Source: Stomoxys calcitrans
Taxonomy: Eukaryota > Arthropoda > Insecta > Diptera > Muscidae
Direction: 5' to 3'
DNA: 64,000 nucleotides
NCBI RefSeq assembly: GCF_963082655.1
Contig: NC_081554.1
Coordinates: forward strand, 45,008,291-45,072,290
Each line of letters begins with the position of its first letter. Positions within the stretch are counted from its first letter, which is position 1. A program made the translations under genes and the position numbers. The notes below the pieces were generated by a model. It saw nothing but the letters and a program-made list of their open reading frames with translations, was not told the origin of the DNA and did not search any database. This document shows, in pieces, positions 1 through 10,807 of this stretch.

Positions 1-287
1 GTTGTTGTTGCCTGCAAGGGCGACCAAATGGAACCTTAAACACTCCCCTAAGGTTGATATATTACTGGTTGTCTTCCAAGAAATTCTGGCTGAGGAAAAC
101 ATGGAGCATTGATTCGTCTTTTCGTTGCGATGTTGTGTTATGATTCATTTTTATGTTTTTAAGGAGTCGAAGCACTTTTTTAAACAAAGGAGTGTAGCAA
201 CATGACAACATGTGCGTGTCAACAGATTTGAAAGTAGAGTGTAAAGGGTTTCAGAGCAAGGAATGATGATTATGAAAGGAAAACTTG
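1..287. other. Unassigned AT-rich leader of the window
   Basis: No gene or recognisable repeat is seen. The window opens with GTTGTTGTTG, a motif also found near 9970 next to retrotransposon-derived DNA, so this may be the edge of an element truncated by the window boundary. That is inference only. Confidence 0.3.
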
Positions 288-596
288 GAAAACTTAAAAT
301 GGCTGTATCTCTAAACTATGCGTCGTAGAGGGAAATGGACCTTAATTTGTGACCCCATCAAAAATCCTTGAAAAATCGAAAGTTCACATCGAAAACTTAA
401 AATGGCTGTATCTCCTAAACTATGCGTCGTAGAGGGAAATGGACCTTAATTCGTGACCCCCTCAAAAATCCTTGAAAAATCGAAATTTCACTTCGAAAAC
501 TTAAAATGGCTGTATCTCCTAAACTATGCGTCGTAGAGGGAAATGGGCCTTAATTCGTGACTTCATCAAAAATTCTTGAAAATCGATATTTACTTG
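288..596 (+). repeat. H4 minisatellite, three 103-bp units
   Basis: Three head-to-tail units start at 288, 391 and 494 with GAAAACTTAAAATGGCTG and contain TATGCGTCGTAGAGGGAAATG. The period is 103 bp and a fourth unit begins at 597 before switching to H3. A related sequence occurs inverted at 63290-63560. No coding capacity. Similarity between units is high but not perfect. Confidence 0.85.
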
Positions 597-597
597 G

Positions 598-2535
598 AAA
601 ACAACCCCATATTGATTATCAAATTCGTTGTCTAATCTCAAATACCTTTCATTTGAGCCACATATTGCCATGATCGGTAAATGTGTACTCTTTGTGAGGT
701 GTTTTGGGTAAAGGGCAGTGCCCCAAAAACATGCTCCCATATTTGGATATCAGATTCGTATACTACTCCCAAAGACCTTTATTTAAGCCCATATTGCGAT
801 GATCAGTAAATAATTGGTGTTTGTTTTGGGGAAGGGGTGGACCCCCAGATAATTGGTCGCAAAAGTGGGTATCAATATCATGCTCTACTCCCCAATATTT
901 TCATTTGAGCCCCACACTAACCTAGTCGGAAAATATGCCCGATTTAGGTGGGTTGTGGGAAGTGAGGTGGTCCCTCAAACACTTAGCCCTGAAAATAAGT
1001 CAGCATCGCGCTCTATTCTCAAATATTATCTTTTAATTGAACCCCATATTGCCATTGGCCTCGAAATTAGATATCAAATTTGTTTTCTAATTTCAAATAC
1101 CTTCATTTCAACCCCTCAGCACATATGTCCGGTTTGGGGTATGAGCCCTAAAAACTATCAATATCGAGCTCCACCCTCTTTAAGACCCAAATTGTCGTGG
1201 CGAGCAAATACTTCCTATTTGGGGATTGTTATGTGGGTGAGACGTGCCTAGACAGTTGGTCCGGAATGTTGATATTATTGGGTTGCCCAAAAAGTAATTG
1301 CGGATTTTTTAAAAGAAAGTAAATGCATTTTTAATAAAACTTAGAATGAAATTTAATCAAATATACTTTTTTTACACTTTTATTCTAAAGCAAGCTAAAA
1401 GTAAGAGCTTATAACTGACAGAAGAAAGAATGCAATTACAGAGTCACAAGCTGTGAAAAAATTTGTCAACGCCGACTATATGAAAAATCCGCAATTACTT
1501 TTTGGGCAACCCAATAGATTCGTGGTCCACTCCCAATTACCTTTCATTTGAGTCCATATTTCCATACGCTGAAAACATGTTCGGTTTGGGGGTGTTTTGG
1601 TGGATGGGGTGGCCACTCAGTGACTTGGCTCTGAAATTATCTATCAGATTCATGTTCTACTCTAAAATACCTTTTAATTGAGATCCATATTGCAATTGTC
1701 AGCAAGTACATCCTATTTTGGTGGTGTTACGGGGGTGAGGTGGCCCTATAGACACTTTTCCCGAATATTGATACCAGATTCGTGCTTTACTCCCAAAGAC
1801 CTTTCATTTGAGCCCCATATTGCTATGGTCGTAAATTTTTCCTGTTTGGGGTGTGTTTTTGGGATGGGGAGGCCCCCCAAACACTTGGTTGCACATTTGA
1901 ATACCAAATTCGTATTCTACACTCAAACGCCTTTTATTTGAGACCCATATTGCCATGGTAAGTAAATAAGTCCTGTTTGAGGGGTGTTTTGGGGAAAGGA
2001 TGGACCCTCAGAAATTCGGTACCACATTTGTATATCAGATTCGTATTCTACTCGCAAATGCCTTTCATTTGAGTCCCATTTTGCCATGGTCGATAAAAAT
2101 GTCCGATTTAGGGGTGTTTTGGGGGTTGGGGTGGTCCCCCAAAATTTTGAACCGACAATTGAATATCAGATACGTTTTCTAATCTTAAATACCTTTCATT
2201 TGAATCCCATATCGTCGTGTTTGGTTTTTATATATATTTGTTAGGTTTTGGGGGTGGGGCGGCCCCCCTAGGTACCCCATCCGAAATTTAGATACCAAAA
2301 TTTTGTTTTTTGTTTACCATAAGAGGACACACAAAATTTCGCTTAAATCGCACCACCCGTCTGCGAGATCTGGCGTTTCTGAAAATTAGGGTAAAGGGGA
2401 GGGTCCGCTCCCCCTTCAGATATCAAAAAATTAAGTACCCTATTTTCACCAAGGGATCATTATGCACCATCAAGAAAACGGTTCAGCCGTTTTTGAGTCT
2501 ATAACAGACAAACAAACAAACAAACACAAATTGAT
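598..2535 (+). repeat. H3 minisatellite-type element, about 130-bp units, AAAC-rich tail
   Basis: About twelve degenerate units share CCTTTCATTTGAGCCCCATA and a G-rich half (GGGGTGTTTTGGGG). Unit anchors lie near 645, 777, 893, 1025, 1540, 1670, 1800, 1930, 2060 and 2190, so the period is about 130 bp. The array leaves the unit pattern near 2290 and ends in a conserved block containing CGGTTCAGCCGTTTTTGAG and an AAACAAAC tract at about 2508-2525. A second copy with the same end lies at 59330-61100. A MITE splits this copy at 1278-1514. No protein is encoded; open frames here are accidental. Element class is uncertain; a non-autonomous Helentron-like or other repeat-carrying element is my best guess. 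Confidence 0.7.
1278..1514 (+). mobile_element. Mariner-type MITE, copy 1 (237 bp)
   Basis: Terminal inverted repeats of about 32 bp start TTGGGTTGCCCAAAAAGTAA at the left and are mirrored at the right. TA dinucleotides at 1276-1277 and 1515-1516 form the target duplication expected of Tc1/mariner elements. The interior is too short for a transposase and contains no coding region. It interrupts an H3 unit: removing the insert and one TA restores GATAT-TA-GATTCG, matching the GATATCAGATTCG of sister units. Same orientation as the copy at 15180. Confidence 0.92.
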
Positions 2536-4227
2536 TTTTATACCGTAGGATAGCGGGTATATTTATTTAGTCATTCCGTTTGCATCACATCGAAATATCA
2601 ATTTCCGACCCTACAAAGTATATCTATTTCGAATCGTCTTAAAATTCTAAGACGATTTGACGATGTCCGTGTGTCGGTCCGTCCGTCTGTAGTAATCACT
2701 CTAGGGCTTTCAAAAATTGAGATATTGAGCTGAAATTTGGCACAGATACGTCTTTTTGATGCACGCTGGTTAAGTTCTTGAACGGGCCATATCGGAACAT
2801 ATTTGGATATAGCTGCTATATAGACCGATTTTTCGATTATGGGTAAAATGCCTATAAAAACTTTATTTTTCAACCAATTCAGCTGAAACAGTGAGTAATT
2901 TAATGCTTCCCGACCTTGGACCCAAATATGGTTCAGATCGGACGGTGAGTTATTTTAAGCCTTCCGACATCTGACCCAAATATGGATTAGATCGGTCCAT
3001 ATTTAGATATAGCTGTCATATAGACCGATCTCCCTAAAAAGGGTCTGACGCCCATAAAAACTTTTTTTATTACACGATTTCGCTGAAATTTCAAACAATT
3101 AGTTATTTTAAGCCTCCCAACATCTGACCCAAATATGGTTCAGATCGGACTATATTTAGATATAGCTGCCATATAGCTACCATAAAGACCGATCTCTTGA
3201 TAAAGGGTCTGAAGACCATAAAAGCTTTATTTATTACCCGATTTCGCTGAAATTTGCAACAGTGAGTTATTTTAAGCCTCCCGACATCCGATCCAAAAAT
3301 GGATTATATCGGTCCATATTTAGATATAGCTGCCATATATACCGATCTCCCGATAAAGGGTCTGAAGGCCATAAAAGTTTTATTTTTTTTATCCGATTTC
3401 GCTGAAATTTGCAACTGTGAGTTATTTTAAGCCTTCCGACACCTGACCCAAATATGAATTAGATCGGTCCATATTTAGATATAGCTGCCATATATACCGA
3501 TCTCCCTATAAAGGGTCTGAAGCCCATAAAAGCTTTATTTATTACCTGATTTCGCTGAAATTGGCAACAGTGAGTTATTTTAAGCTTGCCGACATCTGAC
3601 CCAAATATGGATTAGATCGGTCCATATTAAGATATAGCTGCCATATAGACCGATCTCCCGATAAAGGGTCTGAAGGGCATAAAAGCTTTATTTATTACCC
3701 GATTTCGCTGAAATTTAAAACAATGGGTTATTTTAAGCCTCCCGATATCTGACCCATATATGGTTCAGATCGGACTATATTAAGATATAGCTGCCATATA
3801 GACCGATCTCCCGATACAGGGTCTGAAGGATATAAAAGCTTTATTTATTACCCGATTTTGCTGAAATTTAAAACAATGGGTTATTTTAAGCCTTCCGACA
3901 TCTGACCCAAATATGGTTCAGATCGGACTATATTTAGATATATCTGTCATATAGACCGATCTCCCGATACAGGGTCTGATAAATATGATATATTTAGATA
4001 TAGCTGAAGCCCTAAAAGCTTTATTTATTACCCGATTTTGTTGAAATTTGAAATACAAAATTCAACAGTGACTTATATTTATTACACCATTCAATGCCCG
4101 TGCCGAATGTGGGTGCATAAGTTATCCAATTTTCATCAGATTGTGACAAAAGGGGGTTTACATATACCCCCGAGGTGATGGGTATCCAAAGTTCGGCCCG
4201 ACCGAACTTAATGCCGTTTTCCTTGTT
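2536..4227 (+). mobile_element. DINE-1/Helentron-like element, family H1b
   Basis: The 5' end TTTTTATACC at 2536 is followed by a short GTCC/GTCT stretch near 2670-2690, then about eight tandem units of 152-156 bp (AGGGTCTGA recurs near 3039, 3202, 3355, 3513, 3663, 3819 and 3971). Each unit carries GATATAGCTGCCATATA. The 3' end has the imperfect hairpin TTCGGCCCGACCGAA at 4192-4206, followed by CTTAATGCCG...CCTTGTT. This layout (GTCY tract, tandem core, 3' hairpin, no transposase) matches DINE-1/Helentron-associated elements of flies. It directly follows the tail of H3. Non-coding. Confidence 0.75.
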
Positions 4228-5290
4228 ATATATAAGAATTTTCCCAACTTACCAAATAATTCACCCTTTCACCTGGCATGAAAAGATATTTTATGTATGA
4301 ACAAGTTAAATCAAGCATTCGACATTTTGGTTTCATTTATCACATGACAGGTAATACATATCACATAACTGTCTGCATATCCAAATGAAGGAAAATAAGG
4401 TGTGAATTGAGGTTTGTCAATTCACATTAAGATTTGAACCCTTTTAGTCCCTGTCATGGTTGTCAGGACCTAATGCTGCCCCACCTTCAACTGTTACAAG
4501 CACGCAAACAAATATGAACGGTAATAGGAAATAATGTGTTTACACACCTTTGATATTAGCGCTAATTTGTATTGAAGGGATGGTAGTGTTGAGTATAAAC
4601 CATGACGTTCCTCTTCTCTACAATATTTGCCTTATAACAAAAGTATTGAAATTATCTTCGCCTCATCGACTAGTATGTCAAAGGATGCGTGCAAAACACC
4701 ATGTGTCCTATGGTGGTTTTTCGTTCGAAAGAGGGTTTGTTATTCTATTGAATTATTTCTACTTCACAACTTATTATATTAATTAATAATTAATGGATGG
4801 TTAAAAACGACACCCACCAACATTACAGAGAAACGAAACGAAAGTTTGCATAGTCATCGATTCATTTATGCTTGTGCCAGTGCTGCGCGAAGATATCATT
4901 AGAGACAAAAGTACAGTAAGATTTCAAAATGGGTGCAAGGTTTTGTGTTTGACTAAAGATCATGTTTCGGCTCAATGTTATGCAATATTCTTTTCATAGG
5001 CGTTGTGGGATGGTGTGGGCTGGCTATATATCGATACAATCGATATTTTTGTTTTTGTCTGAATATCGATTAGTATCGAAAGTTATTTTTTTTTTGCAAA
5101 ATTTAACAAAAATGAACGATCCGAGATTGAATGTATCTTTTAAGATACTTTGCGCCTATAGAGGGCGCAACTTTCATCCGATTAGTCTACGATTTTGTGC
5201 AATATTTTTTCTCATGACTTCTAACTGACTTAAGTTTGAGTTTTCTCGGTCTGTCCATTGATATTGCTTCTATATAAATCCATCTCCTGG
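4228..5290. other. Low-repeat AT-rich DNA with ATCGAT-rich patch
   Basis: I see no coding gene: open frames are short and not family-like. A patch at about 5024-5083 holds several ATCGAT/TATCGA motifs (for example TATATCGATACAATCGATAT), the core bound by DREF/BEAF-type factors in Drosophila. No promoter can be assigned because no transcript start or gene is evident. Confidence 0.35.
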
Positions 5291-5420
5291 TTTTTACTTC
5301 TCATTTGCGTTTGAAATATAGGTAATGGGAAAATAACGATAGTACCGATACTATCGATGTTTATTATTAAAAATATCGAAAATATCGATTGTTGCGATTA
5401 TCGATAGTTTGCCAACTATA
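5291..5420 (+). repeat. Dispersed TATCGAT-rich short repeat, copy 1
   Basis: The segment has CTTCTCATTT, TTTGAAATA, GATGGGAAA-like words and then a run of TATCGATA-type motifs including GATACTATCGATG and TATCGATTGTTGCG. The same word order recurs at 58702-58835, so this is a dispersed repeat. Function unknown. Confidence 0.6.
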
Positions 5421-5577
5421 GGTGTGGTTAGTTTGAAATGGCTGAGGAAACATTTCATTAAGGAACAGGGAGCAAACTTCTCATATATCTATGAGTGCTG
5501 TCTGATGCAAGTTTTAAGCTTAATGGCAAGAGGCTTCCTTTTCACCTCCTCCTTAATACTAAGACCTCTCCATCCAC

Positions 5578-5652
5578 AGCGGACCTAAATTCGAACACAG
5601 GCGTTCTTCGTTACAGACGGACATGTTTACCCCTGCGCCAAGGTGACCAGCA
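5578..5652 (-). mobile_element. tRNA-derived SINE, head fragment
   Basis: Read on the minus strand, GGTCACC is followed by TGGCGCAGGGG (A-box-like) and later TGTTCGAATTT (B-box-like), as in the better SINE copy at 34746. Only the tRNA-like head is left. Neighbouring DNA up to 5850 is unassigned. Confidence 0.6.
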
Positions 5653-5855
5653 TTATGATAATTCACACAAACTTCTCTGAAAAGTATAGTAAGAGAAAGC
5701 GCAGCGGAGCGGTCACGGGTTAGTTTTCCGCGAACCAATACATCGCTTGTCCTGGGTCTGAGAAAACATAACTTTGGTGTGCTGAATATAGTCCTGACTT
5801 GGGTCGCAACGTTAGATTTCCGACATAGCGATGGACGCAAGGAGAAGCACTCTCT

Positions 5856-5881
5856 GGGGGGGGGGGGGGGGGGGGGGGGGG
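5856..5881 (+). repeat. 26-nt poly-G tract
   Basis: An uninterrupted run of 26 G residues. It could fold as a G-quadruplex, and its exact length is prone to sequencing or assembly error. Confidence 0.95.
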
Positions 5882-5924
5882 TGCTATGATGAGAATAAAT
5901 TTAAGAAAGTCGAGCAGCTTTTGT

Positions 5925-6162
5925 GCAGCTGCATGGCAAAACACCTACGATACTGAACGCCTGGGTTTAATCCTGGCGAAAACATAAAAAACGAACAATT
6001 CGGCGGTGGTTATCCCCTCCTAATGCTGGCGACATTTGTAGGGTACTATACCATATGGTACGGCAGCCATGTTTAAACTTCTCCACGCATTGCCGTAAGG
6101 ACTCGTCTATAGAAAGGGGGCCTTATCATTGAGTTTAAACATTAATCGGACAGCACTTAGTG
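5925..6162 (+). mobile_element. tRNA-derived SINE, 5'-degraded copy
   Basis: Contains the SINE landmarks CTGAACGCCTGGG, ATCCTGGCGA, TATCCCCTCCTAATGCTGGC, ACATTTGT, and the distal block GGCCTTATCATTGAG. The A-box half is degraded. The element runs straight into family A sequence at about 6163. Confidence 0.7.
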
Positions 6163-6695
6163 CTGTATCGGACATCACTGAGAATGACAAAATGGGCATG
6201 CTTTTTGTGCCGGGTCATATCGGAGTAAGGGGAAATGAAAGGGCAGTTGATTTGGCGGTGAAGGCCGGATGACTGTCGACGACTTTCGGCTTGACGCAGT
6301 CCGAGTTAAGGGAGTGGGCGACGAATGCGTATGCAACATTGTGAAACAGCGAAACGGTTGGTAGGACGGCGAAAATCCTATGGGGGGATCCAGATCGTGA
6401 GAGACGAGACTATTACTGAAAGGAAATAAGAAGGATGTCAGTACAGCTTTTGGTATCATAACATAGGACTTCGAGCTGCCTAGGTAAAATGGCTATGTAA
6501 AATCGGTGCGGCAAGTGACAGCATGTGTAGGGCATGCGGGGAGGATGATGAGACGTTGGAGCATTTTCTATGTTATTGTCCGGCTTTCGCGTCTAGCAGA
6601 CACCGGCACTTAGGTACAGACTATTCACTATACAAGACATGAACCAAACATGAAACAAGTAGCACGGAATTCCTAACTTAGATTTCTTTTTCGAG
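6163..6695 (+). mobile_element. Family A non-LTR relic: RNase H end and zinc knuckle
   Basis: Translated pieces read DKMGMLFVPGHIGVRGNERA, then QSELREWATNAYATL, VGRTAKILWGDPDRE and a degraded C-terminal knuckle region (CRACGEDDETLEHF-like). These are the C-terminal half of a retrotransposon RNase H followed by a CCHC motif. Stops and frameshifts break the frame several times. The last conserved words (GGAATTCCTAACTTAGATTT) match the 3' region of other family A copies at 20340, 36980 and 53925. The upstream RT is absent. Inactive. Confidence 0.75.
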
Positions 6696-6696
6696 G

Positions 6697-7545
6697 TTAC
6701 TTTTTTTGTGTAGTTGGAGCGCACAAAAAGCGGACTCTCCGAAAGTTGGCCGAAGATCCACTTTTATTTATCGCAAAATTGTGTTCAGTGACGAAGCTCA
6801 TTTTTGGCTCCATGGGTACGTAAATACGCAGCATTGGCGATTTTGGAGTGAAGATCAGCCAGAAGCATTGCAAGAGCTGCCAATGCATCCAGAAAAAGTG
6901 ACAGTTTCGTACGGTTTATAGGCTGGTGGCATTATTAGACCGTACTTCTTCAAAGATGATGCGCGGCAAATTTTGGGGAAGGATTTGGGGTGAAGCTCTC
7001 AAAATACAGCTGGTGTAAGAATTGAGGCCGAACGACCTAATGCAACGCAGAATTTTTTGGTAATTGAGCTCTTGGAAAGTTGGCCGAATATTCACTTTTT
7101 TTTATCGAAAAATTGTGTTCATCGATTTTTGGCTCCATGGGTACGTAAATAAGCAGAATTGGCGGTTTTGGAGTGAAGGTCAGCTAGAAGCATTGCAAGA
7201 GCTACCAATGCATCCAGAAAAAGTTACAGTTTCGTTCGGTTTGTAGGCTGGTGGCATCATTGGACCGTACTTCTTCAAAGATGATGCGCGGCAAATTTTG
7301 GGGAAGGATTTAGAGGTGAAGCCTTTCGAAATACAGCTGGTGTAAGAATTGGAGCCGCACGACGATTTATTTATGGTGAATGGGCTCTTGGAAAGTTGGT
7401 CGAAGATCCACTTTTTGTTATCAAAAAATTGTGTTCAGCGACGAATCTCATTTTTGTCTCAATGGACACTTAAATAAGCAGAAGGTCAGCCGAAATCATT
7501 GCAAGTGCTACCAATGCATTCAGAAAAAGTCAAATTTTGGTTTAT
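6697..7545 (+). mobile_element. Triplicated mariner transposase fragment
   Basis: Three head-to-tail copies of one transposase segment begin near 6741, 7075 and 7391 (GAAAGTTGG anchor), periods about 334 and 316 bp. The first two encode YRKIVFSDEAHFWLHGYVN and ELPMHPEKVTV, the region around the first catalytic Asp of a mariner DDD transposase; the third is more degraded. Stops interrupt all copies and the second and third catalytic residues are missing. The family resembles the internal part of the 607-bp elements at 27033 and 52581 but is older and diverged. Non-functional. Confidence 0.8.
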
Positions 7546-8836
7546 AGTTTATGCCATATAAACCGATCTGGGGTCTTGACTTCTTGAAATTTTGCACGTG
7601 GTATCTTGGTATCACTTTCAACAGCTGTGATAAGTATGGTTCATATCGGTTCATAACCTGATATAGCTGCCATATAAAACGATCTTGGATCTTGACTTCT
7701 TGAGCCGCTAGAGGGCTCAATTCTCTTCCAATTTGACTGAAATTTTGCACGTGGTGTCTTATTATCACTTCCAACAGTTATGCTAAGTATGGTTCAAATC
7801 GGTTCATAACCTGATATAGCTGCCATATAAACCGATCTGGGGTGATTTCTTGAGCCTCTAGAGGGCGCAATTCTCGCCCGATTTGATTGAAATTTTGCAC
7901 GTGGTGTCTTGGTATCACTTCCAACAGCTGTGCTATGTACGGTTAAAATCAGTACATGACCTGATATAGCTGCCATATGAACCGATCTTGGGTCTTGACT
8001 TCTTGAGCCTCTAGAGGGCTCTATTCTCGTCCGATTTGACTAAAATTTTGATGTGGTGTCTTGGTATCACTTCCAAAAGCTGTGCTAAGTATGGTTCAAA
8101 TCGGTTTATATCTTGACTTCTTGAGCCTCTAGAGGGCGCAATTCTCACCCGATTTGACTGAAGTTTTGCACGTGGTATCTTGGTATCACTTTCAACAGCT
8201 GTGCTAAGTATGGTTCAAATCGGTTCATAACCTGATATAGCTGCCATATAAACCGATCTTGGATCTTGACTTCTTGAGCCGCTTGAGTGCTCAATTCTCG
8301 TCCGATTTGAAATTTTGCACATGGTGTCTTGGTATCACTTCCAATAGCTGTGCTAAGTATGGTTCAAATCGGTTCATAACCTGATATAGCTGCCATATAA
8401 ACCGGATCTTGACTTCTTGAGCCCCTAGAGAGCGCAGTTATTATACAATTTGGTTTACATTTTGTACAACGGCTTCTCCCATGACCATATTTTACATGTA
8501 TATTGAAACATGTGAAATATGGTCTGAATCGATCTATATCTTGATACAGCTCTCATGTTAACCAATCTTCCGATTTTGCTTCTTGAGCCCCTACAAAGTG
8601 CAATTCTTATCCGAATGACCTGAAATATTACAAAATGACTTCTACAGTGTTTAGCATTCAATTCATTTATGGTCTGAATCGGACTACAACTTGATATAGC
8701 TCCAATAGCACAACAGTTCTTATTCATTATTCTTTGTTTGTCTAAAAAGAGATAACACGCAAAGAACTCGATAAATGCAATCGATGGTGGAGGCTATATA
8801 AGTTCCGGCCGAACTTAACACGCTCTTACTTGTTTT
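7546..8836 (+). mobile_element. DINE-1/Helentron-like element, family H1, 5'-truncated
   Basis: Tandem units of roughly 150 bp carry GATATAGCTGCCATATAAAC, GGTCTTGACTTCTTGAGCC and GAGGGCGCAATTCT. The 3' end has GGTGGAGGCTATATAAG, a shortened hairpin (TTCCGGCCGAA) and CTTACTTGTTTT, as at 24068 and 30605. The 5' TTTTATACCC and GTCY tract are missing. Non-coding. Confidence 0.8.
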
Positions 8837-9965
8837 AACTTTCCTATAGCTCTTAAAAAATCAGCCTTTATCTGTTGCTATATCTTTGATGTCGCCTCAG
8901 ATCATGAGCAGCATTTTCACATTCTGTGTAGGTACTAGTGGAAGTATCCGTGTCCAGATATTGCCTACGTCTCCTCTCTTTGTATCCAACCGTCATATAT
9001 ACTCAATAATTTGACAACAATATAGCCCGCAAAAGAACCATGTTAGTCCTTTACCCCGTTTTGACCATTAAACAATCTGACTTAACTTTTTACTCCATTT
9101 TAGTCTATCCAAAACTTTTCACTATAGTATTACAATTCGATAACTTCGTCGTTATTCATATTCTTCACAAATATGTACCATTTTATAATAAACTCTGTAC
9201 GAAAATGTTACAAATTTTGATATCCTCATCTCGATGGCAACCAACCACACTCAGCGTATCGCAGCATATTTGATTTGGGAATGTTTTACCTTAAAAGTAA
9301 AATATCTGTTACCATGTTTGAATTCATTATGCACACACATCACGTCACTTTGAAACTGTCTCTTTAATTGGAATACCTCAAAATGTTCTCTAATTTTGTA
9401 ATTCATTTTGGTATGTACTGATAGCGAACATGTCAATCCTTATTGGAACTGGGTGGAGGAAAAGTACACGCAATGACATACTCGTACACCTATACTGAAG
9501 TCATCTGCATATAAAGACATTTCTAACATGTCTCATGAACAGCACTAATCATTAAATCTAAATTTAACATCAAATGTTGATGCTTTGAGTAATCGTAACG
9601 AATTCAAATGTTTGCACATCACAGCAATGTATGGATGGAGGGGGAAGAAGAGTGGTTCGAGAAAGTCCAAATGACATAGAGTTTGCTGTGAAACTGTTGT
9701 TGAATAGAAGCTGGCTGAATAATGGGACATGCATCATTTCTCATCTCACGGTTAGGAAATTTATAGCTTCATACTATTATGGGATGTGGAAGGAGTAGCA
9801 ATCTTTGGTTATAAAACAATTAAAATGGGTGAAAAAGGCATTAAGTTTGGTAATACGGAACTTTGTAGAGCCATCACTATGCCTATGCTCTTAAAAGGCA
9901 AAAAAAGTGGGGATTAAGGTGAATTCTGGGCAACAAAAAGTAGAGCTATGTCTTTAAAATCAGAC
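8837..9965. other. Low-repeat AT-rich DNA, nothing assigned
   Basis: No coding region, RNA gene or recognised repeat is seen. Open frames are 60-77 codons without family signatures. Confidence 0.3.
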
Positions 9966-10036
9966 TTGGTTGTTGTTGTAGCCGCAATTTCATGTGGAGG
10001 TGAAGATTCCTCATTAAACTCCTGTAGGTGTGCAAG

Positions 10037-10466
10037 CCTGTTCCGGTCCAAAGGACCGATCGCCGCGGGAACAGGATGGCCATCGGTTATTTAAAGGCGT
10101 CAATAACTCGCGTTGCCTCGGCCTCTCACTGAGGCTCTGCGCTCTATACCTTTGATTGTCCGCAACTGTCATTGCAGCTACTCCGTATGGAGCATTCCAC
10201 TATCCGCAAGCTGTGGACGCGGCCGGTTGCTCGAAGCTTAGTTTCTCTCATAGTTCCTGTTCCGGTCCAAAGGACCGACCGCCGCGGGAACAGGATGGCC
10301 ATTGGTTATTCAAAGGCGTCAATAACTCGCCTTGTCCCGGCCTCTCACTGAGGCTCTGCGTTCTATACCTCTGATTGTCCGCAACTGTCATTGCAGCTAC
10401 TCCGTATGGAGCATTCCACTATCCGCAAGCTGTGGACGCGGTCGGTAGCTCGAAGCTTAGTTTCTT
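10037..10466 (+). repeat. Direct duplication of a 219-bp retroelement segment
   Basis: Unit 1 starts at 10037 and unit 2 at 10256, both with CCTGTTCCGGTCCAAAGGAC. They contain AGGCGTCAATAACTCG and GGAGCATTCCACTATCCGCA. Part of the unit matches, inverted, DNA at 33690-33880 next to family C sequence, so it probably comes from that retroelement's non-coding or ORF1 part. The internal inverted word TCGGTCC/GGACCG is also visible. Confidence 0.8.
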
Positions 10467-10469
10467 GTG

Positions 10470-10800
10470 ACAGCAATGAACACCACACAGATTGGAGCCC
10501 AATGTTCCAGCTTGTGTGGTGCTCACAACTATCCCGTGCTGATGTGTAGTGGAAATGATGCTGTTAAACTAATCGGAATAAATAGAAGAAAGGCGTATTC
10601 GAATAAATTTCGCACATATTCTGTACGACTATTCCTGAAAAGAGAATGGAAATTGTAGGACATAGACATAATGGTCATATGTATCACGAATGCCCTGAAT
10701 GTCTCGCTGCGCCAGCATGTCCTAGAGCCAAACTAAGGAGCAAACAGCGACTGCCATTGTGAACCCCAAAACTGGTTGGGCTAAAGAAGGGTTGCAGAAA
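10470..10800 (+). mobile_element. Mixed retroelement scraps (C-associated and family B linker)
   Basis: At 10475-10560, CACCACACAG...CTTGTGTGGTG is the inverse of 33570-33640. From about 10570, RRKAYSNKFRTYS corresponds to the RRKADWNKFRHIL of family B at 25045, and about 10770 VGLKKGCRKLLK matches the B-linker VGLRKDCRKLFN. Both are too short and broken to code. Confidence 0.55.
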
Positions 10801-10807
10801 GCTCCTC

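Noticed and set aside
5024..5083. Promoter based on TATCGAT motifs
   Set aside because: No start site, core promoter set or downstream gene can be shown.
7520..8727. Repeated small peptides such as YMAAISGYEPI
   Set aside because: The same peptide appears wherever the H1 unit is read on the minus strand; it follows the repeat period and not coding selection.
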